Notes under the pieces: generated by a model | The model's input: the letters and a program-made list of their open reading frames with translations, nothing else | Told to the model about the DNA's origin: nothing | Databases searched by the model: none | Program-made: the position numbers and the translations under genes | Origin: Antedon mediterranea | Lineage: Eukaryota; Echinodermata; Crinoidea; Comatulida; Antedonidae | Assembly (NCBI RefSeq): GCF_964355755.1 | Contig: NC_092672.1 | Coordinates: 23,558,501-23,622,500 of the forward strand | Reading direction: 5' to 3' | DNA: 64,000 nt | Shown here: positions 56,102 through 64,000 of the stretch, in pieces | Layout: each line of letters starts with the position of its first letter | Position numbering within the stretch: the first letter of the stretch is position 1

Positions 56102-57897
56102 TGGCGAAAAATGTTGCATCTCATAGAATATTTTGCTATAAATATATAGAAATCAAGTACGTTAGGAATAAATGTACCGAAAGAATTTAAGAAGCTTTAA
56201 ATTTGCTATGCAGCGGCTGTAACCCATTCTATGTTGGCGGCCAAAACGCGCTTTGGTCATGGTTGCTGTTGTATGTATAAGCTGTATCTTGGCCTAAACT
56301 TGATTCCGTATTTCAATTTAAAGTGCAGAGTGGGAATCTAAAAAAGTTTCAAATATTTAGAATTTCAAAATAATTTCGACTACTGTATGCTACATCTGGT
56401 ATAACTTCACTCCTCAAAATAAACTGTAACCCTTAAAATTGTACATTTTATTCTTATCACCCACTAACAATCAACCACTAATGAAACAATTTCATTACCA
56501 ATGTAACAAACATCCTTAACCACTAACGTAATAACAGTAGAAAATGTTGGGTTATTTTGGAAATATTCTGGATTTTTTTGTGGAGAAAACATTTTTGAAT
56601 TTGTTGAACTTCAGTTTTAATGTGTGTTTGTCAATTCTCTATGTTTTTCTTCTCTTGAGACAAATATGGTACTACATTTTTCACATGTACGCTCATGAAC
56701 TTTTGTTTTTCCCACTAAATAAAGTTGAATTGTCAAGTTTGTTGAATTTAGCCTGGTTAGTGTCTGTCCGTTCATTCGTTAATTTAATATTTTTACAACT
56801 GTAGGACATACAGTATAGGGTCTTTACTTTTTATAGGGTCTATTGAACCTAGTTTGACTGTCTGTCCATCCTTCAGTTCTCATTTTTAACCTTTGGACTT
56901 AGGGTATTTAATACAGTATAAAAATCCTGCCTTCGGCTTTTTGCGAGTCGGCGATGTGGAAATGACAATTTACAACGAGAGTATCTTCCCCATCCCCTAA
57001 TAGAACAAAGCAAAAACTAAATTCTCCTATCTAATTATAATTTGAGTAGAATATAAAAAAATGATGAAATATAATGAAACACCTAACTTTTTCTTCAAAT
57101 ATGTTTGATACAGAGATGCTGTACTGACAGTTGTAAGTTGCTAACTTTTTTTGTGCAATTGTTGTGTATTAAAATTGATTTGGAGAAAAAATAAATCACA
57201 AAACATTTTAATCTTTTGTAATTTATTGTAAAGAACATATTGTTTTTATTTCATGTTCATAAATAGTAGTATACACTTACATATAAATAGAATTCAGTAC
57301 CGTAATACTTAAAAACATAGGCCTACAATGTTTCATGCAGTTAAGGTAAGGGGAATCATTGGACAGTATTAAACAGTTAACATTTAAAAAAAAAATTAAA
57401 TTTATTGTATTTCGGTTCTCAAACAACAAGTGTTGTTCAGTGACTTTATAGAGATCATTACTGCTAGCTGCCAAGATATGTTTTTCTTGGTTCTGTGAAA
57501 TTTTGTTTAGTACATGCTGTTGTATCTCTACACATTTCCAAACTCCTTTATTGCTTTATTAATCCTTCTAGCTTCATTTTCATTTTGTTTGTCATTTCTG
57601 TCATGGTCTGTTTAATGAATAGGAAAAAATATACCATCTAGTGACATGATTTATATATTTATACTTTTATTGTACATGAATGTTATTAAAGTGAAATGAG
57701 GTTGGTTATATTTTTTTAACATATGTACAAAATTGAACTATGGTGAAATGCATGCAGTACATGAATGTTATTATAAAAAATGTTACACCTTTGTACCAGT
57801 AACTTCCATAATGAATGAAGGAATGTTGAATACCTTGATTTGGGTGAGGGTGGGGCTACTGATATTTTTTACCTACCGTTAATAGTTTACTTAATAG
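56102..57897. other. AT-rich non-coding stretch
   Basis: No gene or clear element seen. Confidence 0.35.
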
Positions 57898-57898
57898 G

Positions 57899-58110
57899 GA
57901 GGTTTCGCAACGCTACGAATACGATAACAAAAACGGATACGAAAAACGGATACGTCATACATTTATGGAACTTTTGAGCTGATCCCCATTTCATATTCGT
58001 AAAGCGTATTTGTGTTGACGAATATCACATATCATATTCGTAACTACAAAACGAGTATAGTTTTTTATTATTTTCCACATTTTGCATTTTAATCAGAAAT
58101 GATTCATGAC
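57899..58110 (-). mobile_element. Partial copy of the GGAGGTTTCGC MITE
   Basis: ggaggtttcgcaac, then gatacgtcatacattta and cttttgagctga match the reverse complement of 62860-63004. The far end is missing; satellite begins soon after. Confidence 0.7.
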
Positions 58111-58269
58111 TATAATAGCCTGGGTGCAGTACAAATTTTGCGGGAAAAAAGTATAGGAAAATTGTTTTCTTTTTTTTCTAATAGAGTATACCATATAGAA
58201 TGTCAGAAAAAAAATCCCCATCCCAGGGTCTTGGGGAAATTTTTTTACGGCACTTTCAAATTTTGGCCT

Positions 58270-58860
58270 ATATAACACACACAAAATTATTAACAATTAT
58301 AGGGTAAGGGGTTACATTTTTCCTAATAACTTTGTATTTAGTGATCACATTTGCATATTTTTGGTATTAATATGTACTGCGTAGTTTGCCTAATTGTTAT
58401 ATTCATTGTGAAAAAATAAAACGTAACATATATTGACATCATTGTAGGTCAAATGGTCATTGAACATTTAAAGAAATGCAATTTCGTCCAAATTTAACAT
58501 TAATAAAGTTTCAATATTTAACGCAAAAATACACCAAATCTAACTTTTTTTTTAAACCTATAAAGACAATGGACAATAAATTGAAGTTAAAGATTAAAAA
58601 CAAATAAACATGTGTAATAATATTAGGAATTGTGACCGTAATAGTAATTTGTAATTATTAAAAATTATGTGGTAAGGGGTAACATTTTTGGTAATAACTT
58701 TGAATTTAGTCAACATATTTTGCATTTCTAGGAACCAATAAGTAGTATATAAACTGTTTAATTGCTATATATTAAAAAATTATCAAAATGTTATTACCAA
58801 TAGATTTATGTGGTTTTTAACTTATTTTTTTCTATAGGTTTAAAAACCTATAGAAAAAAA
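58270..58860 (-). repeat. ~370-bp satellite in reverse orientation
   Basis: ggtaaggggttacattttt at ~58303 and ggtaaggggtaacattttt at ~58671 are the complement of the gttaccccttacccc word of the right-hand array. A near-perfect 16-bp inverted repeat (ttttctataggttt/aaacctatagaaaa) closes it at ~58826-58860. Confidence 0.8.
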
Positions 58861-60355
58861 TTCACCGTTTAGTATTGTTATGGGGTACGAAATAACAAAA
58901 TGCATGACTTTTTGGAAGCTATACATTATTTGATTTATTATTAATTAAAATAAATGAAATTTAAATATGAGGATAATAAATAAACATATCCAGCTTCTGT
59001 GTTGTAAATTGTTTTTTATAATTTACATTCTAAACATTCAATTGTCTATAGTAATCATAGAAATTGTTTAGATTACCAATTATATCTTTTATTTGTAACT
59101 GATAAGATATTCTAAGGTTATAATTGTTCATCTGGTTTGCAAATGCAAATGAGATAGTTTTCTAAACAAAACTGTTATGGTATTGTAATATTACAGGACA
59201 ATTACATTTTACTTCATCTTGATTTAAAGAAAACAGTTAGTTTATTCAAACTCATTAATATGTCAATTTTTAGATTTTCATATTAGCTGCATTTCCACAT
59301 CTTCCACATACGTTTGAAAGAACTGGGTATCTCTATGATTTCATATCGCAGTTTAAAGTATGTTCCATGTATCTTGGCATGGTCGAAGGTGGTTGTAAGT
59401 TTTCCCCATTTTGATCAAGGTTACCATTAATATCTATTAACCAATGTTTTAACCAAGAACACTGGTGCAGCATGTTACGGTCTTCAGTCTCTTTGTATTT
59501 TCTGGACTCCTGGAAAGGACCCAAAATATTGTGTCGAGAGAGACATTGACATGGAAATTAACAATTATATTGGAGGATAACTCTGACACAACCACCTAAA
59601 GTTAGGTGAGAAGGTCCAGTCAATACAATTTACACAGGAAGAAAAAATCTTATCTGGTACATCTTCAGAAGAGACTGTCATGCATACTTTACATTTTCCT
59701 CATTGCTCACAGACGCCACTGAGCCAAATAGTGTTTCTATCCATTGTTGGATGCCCTTCACATCTCTAGAGAATACAGACTGAAGACTATAACGTGCTGT
59801 ACCAGTGTACTTGGTTCTAGTATTTTCGTCAGCTTTTTCTTAACATTTTAAAAGATATTAACGGTAACGTTGATCAAAATCAGGAAACTTGCAAAGTATC
59901 ACATTCCAAAATGTCAAGAAACATTGCACAAGATCATACTTCAGTTTGCGATAACAAAATCATGTCTTTTAAAGATTTCTATATAAACCCAGTTGTTTTA
60001 AATGATGTAGGCTTTACTGGAATTTGACGATGTAATATAATAGAATTAATTTTTCGAGAAAGTGTGAATTGCTAAACTGCAGCTGATATGCAGATCTGAA
60101 ACATTTACATATTGTTACGGAGTTCATTTTTGTAAACCAAGATACAGGAAAATGTCAGATGAACATTTATAGAAAAAGAATATCTTTTAAATACAAATTT
60201 AATTGGTAGGCCCTAGTGTCATTTTTAAAATTACTATATAAGTCGATTAATTGATTTAAAGTACAATCTGTAAAATAATAACAATTTATACAGTGTAACC
60301 TAAAAACAGTAGCCGGAGGATATGTATTTAAAAAATAACCAAATACCCTATCTAA
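58861..60355. other. Non-coding stretch
   Basis: AT-rich. A patch at 59200-59560 is slightly less AT-rich, but no exon could be supported. Confidence 0.35.
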
Positions 60356-60359
60356 AGTA

Positions 60360-60445
60360 GTGGAGCTGTAGCTTGGTGGTTAACATGCTTGCCTTCCAAT
60401 CCCAAGTTTCGGGGTTCAATCCTGACCTAGTGCCAGGCTTGTAAC
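60360..60445 (+). mobile_element. tRNA-derived SINE-like head
   Basis: gtagcttggtggttaacatg (A-box like) and ggggttcaatcctg (B-box) are spaced as in a tRNA. The acceptor stem does not close, so it is a SINE head or tRNA pseudogene. No clear tail. Confidence 0.6.
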
Positions 60446-60779
60446 TCACGACTCTTTCAACTCCACTCCTTAGTCTTAAGTGAGACTTAGTTTATAATCA
60501 CGATAAATTATAAAATAGTTTATTGACCCTGTAATTTCACGATGAAATATATGTTTTTATAAAGCTCCTATCCTCATATTAAAACAAAATCATTAATTTT
60601 TTTTTCAATAATTTATACCCTCCAACAAGTCATGCATAATGTGTGCATTGTGTACCCCACAACAACACTAAATACTAAAATTTTGTCTACAGGCTTTAAA
60701 TAAAACTACACAACCACTATTATTTGAGATCAAAATAATGCATAATTTTTTGATATAACAATTTTTAATTAAACAGTTT

Positions 60780-62535
60780 ATACAGTACCCTACTTATTGT
60801 TACCAAGAAATGCAAAATATGTTCAATAAATTCAAAGTTATTAGCGAAAATGTTACCCCTTACCCCATAATTTTTAAGGATTACAAATTACTAATACGGT
60901 CAAAATTCTTCATATTGTTAGGGCCTATACATGTTTATTTGTGTTTAATCTTTAACTTTAATTTGTATTTGTACATTGTCTTTATAGGTTTAAAAAAAAA
61001 ACACCAGTTTGTAATAGATTTGTTTGTATTTTTGTGTTTAAAATTGAAACTTTATTAATGTTAAATTTGGACGAAATTGTATTTTTTGTTAATGTTCAAT
61101 GATCCTTTGACCTACAATGATGTCAATATGTTACGTTTTATTTTTTCAACATGAATATAACAATTAGGAAACATACACAGTACATTATCAATACAAAAAA
61201 ATGCAAATTTGATCACTAAATACAAAGTTATTAGAAAAAATGTAACCCCTTACCCTATAATTGTTAATAACAAATTATTAGTAACGGACAAAATTTCTTC
61301 ATAAATTCATAGAATATTTGTTTGTTTAATTTCAATTTTCTTATTCATTGTGTCTATATGTTTAGGAAAACATCAACATAAGATCTTTTGTAAGTTTGTG
61401 TTTAAAATTGAAATGTATAAGTTAATTTAGAAGAAATTGCATTTTTGATTGAAGGTCATTGACCTTTTGACCTCTAAAGACGTCAATAGATGCTGGATTC
61501 ATTTTTAAAAAGTATATTACAATAATGAAATCCATACACTACATAATGATAACATGAAAATGTAAATCTGTTCACTAAATCTTAAGTTATTTGCAAAAAC
61601 GTTACCCCCTACCCCATAATTGTCACAAATTACTAATGACGAACAAGTTTCTTTATAATGCACAGCATATTCAATTTAGAAAAAATGTTAAATTCAATTT
61701 TCTTATTTATTGTGTCTATAGGTTTAAGAAAACATTAGTTTGCATAAGATTTCCTGTATTTTTGTGTTTAAAATTGAAATTTATAAGCTAATTTAGAAGA
61801 AATTGCATTTTTTATTAAAGGTCAATGACCTTTTGACCTCTAAAGATGTCAACAAATGCGGGATTCATTTTTAAAAAGTATATTACAATTAGGCAATCTA
61901 TACACTACATATTGATAGCAAGAAAATACAAATCTGTTAACTAAATTGTAAGTTATTTGCAAAAATTTTACCCCCTACCCCATAATTGTAAACGATTACA
62001 AATTACTAAAAACAACAAATTTCTTCATAATACACAGCATATTCATATTTTGTTAATCTTTAACTTCAATTTTCTTGTTTATTGGGTCTATATGTTCATG
62101 AAAACATCAGTTTGCATAACATCTATTGTATTTTTTTTGTTAAAAACTGAAAGTTATACGTTAATATTAGACAAAAAATCATTTTTTATTAAAGTTCAAT
62201 GACCTTCTGACTTCTAATGGCGTCAATAATTGTTGGATTTACTTAGAAAAATACATTACACTTAAACTGTCTATACACTACATATTGATACAAAGAAAAT
62301 GCAAATCTGTTCATTAAATCCCGAGTTATTAGCAAAAGTGTTACCCCCAACCCCAAAATTTTGTGGTGCATATTTTCCGTAGGCGGTGTTATATAATCCT
62401 CAAAAATGACTATTAAGCTGTACAATTGGCATTGCTATCATGGATTTCTGAAAAGTAGACATATTAAGCGTTCCAAAAATGTATGGTAGCATTTGCCACC
62501 AATTTGATACCGAAAAAATGTCTGGCCCATGGACT
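60780..62535 (+). repeat. ~370-bp satellite array (about 4-5 units)
   Basis: The word gttacccc(t/c)taccccataa occurs at ~60853, 61239, 61600, 61967 and 62341 (spacing 386, 361, 367, 374). Each unit also has tgtctatagg(t)tta and ttgacct(c/a)taa words. The last unit ends in the same ~175-bp block as the 48.4-49.3 kb copy. Confidence 0.9.
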
Positions 62536-62613
62536 ACATAACATTTTATAGCATGCAAATACAGGTTCCTGGCAAAGAAGCATAAAAGTGGGACGTAGTT
62601 GTGCACACATGAG

Positions 62614-63004
62614 GGAGGTTTCGCGACACGGATACGTCACACCAACTTATTCGTTTTTGTAAGCCAGTACAAATCTGTTTCGCATGGCAACGAAATATTG
62701 AGGGCGCCATCCAAAATATGACTGCTGTAAATTTGAATGAAGCGCAGGTACATGTTGCAATGGAGGTTGCCTATAGGCCTAGTGTAGCGAGAGAGGACTT
62801 TAAAAACTGCTATTTATCAAAATTGACTTGGCATTTTTACTAAATTACTTTCAATAAATTATCTATAATTATATTATCATGAATCATTTTTTATTCAATG
62901 CAAAGTGTGCAAAATAGATAAAAAACTATGACTCAGCTCAAAAGTTTAATAAATGTATGACCTATCCGTTTCCATTATCGTATTCGTAAGGTTGCGAAAC
63001 CTCC
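62614..63004. mobile_element. MITE with GGAGGTTTCGC ends (~390 bp)
   Basis: ggaggtttcgcgac at 62614 and gttgcgaaacctcc ending 63004 are inverted; inner words acggatacgtcac and tatccgttt are also inverted. No coding capacity. A target duplication was not clear. Confidence 0.72.
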
Positions 63005-63135
63005 ATATTATTTGGTGCCATCATATATCAACATCTTTATAGGCTATGTAGAATCTGTAGCAAAATTAGCATCGATATGACTTGCGGTTTTAATCAAATA
63101 CTATAAAATGAAAATAGAGAATATTTAATCTTCTT

Positions 63136-63420
63136 TTTTTCCTACACCCCTCTTACTTGTCTTCGTTCGGCTGATCAAAACCTACTACTTGTTCCTAGAA
63201 TTAACACCAAATCTTATGGACAAAGGTCTTTTATGTTCTCTTCTGCTTCTCTTTGGAATTCTCTCCCTGGTCATTTTACTAAATCAACTTCTATTGCTAT
63301 TTTTAAAAAAGAACTTAAAACGCATCTTTTTAACATCCAATATAAGCGCCTTTGATTTTTTTCTTCGGTTTAGTTGATTCTGGCGCTATACAAATACCTA
63401 AATTATTATTATTATTAATG
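63136..63420 (+). mobile_element. 3' end of a LINE (CR1/L2-type reverse transcriptase C-terminus and tail)
   Basis: An open frame from ~63140 to the stop at 63354 reads YTPLTCLRSADQNLLLVPR, then TKSYGQRSF, LWNSLPGHF and FKKELKTHLF: the well-known C-terminal wording of CR1/L2/Jockey-type reverse transcriptases. It is followed by ggcgctatacaaat and a (tta)n tail. The 5' part is missing, as usual for truncated copies. Confidence 0.88.
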
Positions 63421-63424
63421 AATC

Positions 63425-64000
63425 ATAGAATCAAGTGTAAAATTGTATTCAGAGATTTATGGAAAATTATGGTTTTAATTAATGTTTACCCAATTTGTAA
63501 TAATAACGCTAAACAAAATAGGGTGGAGTTTGAACAACTTTTTAGTGTACAAATAAGTCATTTATCAACTGTTATATCTAATTGATACTAGATAGATTGT
63601 ACCACGTCACAATGTTAGCAAACTTCCTGCTTTGTAGCCATACTTGAATTAAATGCCACTATCATTCCAAAATAGGGATAGGCTGCTGTGTAGTGTTCAC
63701 ACGTTCAGTTTTGAAATTCACTAGAATAAACCTTAGTTTCTGTCTATAATAGCATTATACTCCTAAAACAGCATATTAAAGTTTAAAATTAAAATGTAAT
63801 TAAATTTGAGAATTTTAATTTTCAATCTATTTCATGTTTTCAAGAATCTCATGAGCATGATAAGTTGACAATATGAATTGCATTACATTAGATTCAAAAG
63901 AAATCGTCATTATCAAGTAAGGAGAAAAGAGGGACTTTCCTTCATTTTAAAATTAGTTGGTCATAACATATTTATATATACAGCCATGAAAAAGAGGAAT
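63425..64000. other. Non-coding stretch at the right edge
   Basis: AT-rich; no exon of the ankyrin gene was recognised here. Confidence 0.35.

Noticed and set aside
54952-56102. 142- and 147-codon minus-strand frames in the hAT-like element
   Set aside because: They overlap the element ends and poly-C runs, show no transposase motifs, and the matching frames in the other copy are broken.
59190-59300. Possible further ankyrin exon (DNYILLHLDLKK)
   Set aside because: Acceptor is present but there is no donor at the expected length and the repeat pattern breaks after 12 residues.

Overview
This is a eukaryotic, almost certainly animal, genomic window. It is AT-rich, its genes are cut into short exons by long introns with GT..AG borders, and dispersed DNA transposons, tRNA-derived repeats, minisatellites and a LINE 3' end fill most of the space. 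The octamer TAGGCCTA and its variants are scattered everywhere. I associate that habit, and this TE mix, with echinoderms or related marine invertebrates; this is an inference and no species is claimed.

Three gene structures were rebuilt exon by exon. (1) On the minus strand, 8980 down to 40, is the 5' part of an unconventional myosin, best matched to class XIX: eight coding exons, a start codon, an SH3-like N-terminal segment and the motor P-loop; it runs off the left edge. (2) On the minus strand, 23199 to 18292, is an apparently intact seven-exon gene of about 1266 codons. It joins a PHD finger, an OTU-type cysteine protease domain with its D, C and H residues, a linker of repeated phase-1 exons, and a Mutator-like (MULE) DDE transposase. 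(3) On the plus strand, 33391 to 54191 and probably beyond, is an ankyrin-repeat gene with one 33-residue repeat per phase-0 exon. A frameshifted zinc-finger-type TE gene lies at 46711-48329.

Layout: 1-9 kb, myosin 5' end with two exon-derived minisatellites and two TEs in its first intron. 9-16.4 kb, repeats: an AACGTT minisatellite, a 2.2 kb inverted-repeat element and interleaved palindromes. 16.4-28.5 kb, the PHD-OTU-MULE gene, bracketed by inverted copies of an ACCGGAAAAAACC-type repeat and, further in, inverted tRNA-like repeats. 28.9-32 kb, a hAT-like element with 5-bp target duplications, split by another element; an uninterrupted copy sits at 55-56.1 kb. 33.3-54.2 kb, ankyrin gene, whose introns hold tRNA-Val-like repeats, a second MULE-type element with a 9-bp duplication, and a ~370-bp satellite. 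56-64 kb, satellite, MITE, tRNA-like repeat and LINE end.

The most unusual signals are three minisatellites (at ~1.4, ~2.4-3.6 and ~37.2-37.8 kb), each a tandem amplification of an exon edge with its splice site, sitting beside the real exon in two unrelated genes; and the spliced PHD-OTU-transposase gene. All calls come from reading the sequence; no database search was run.
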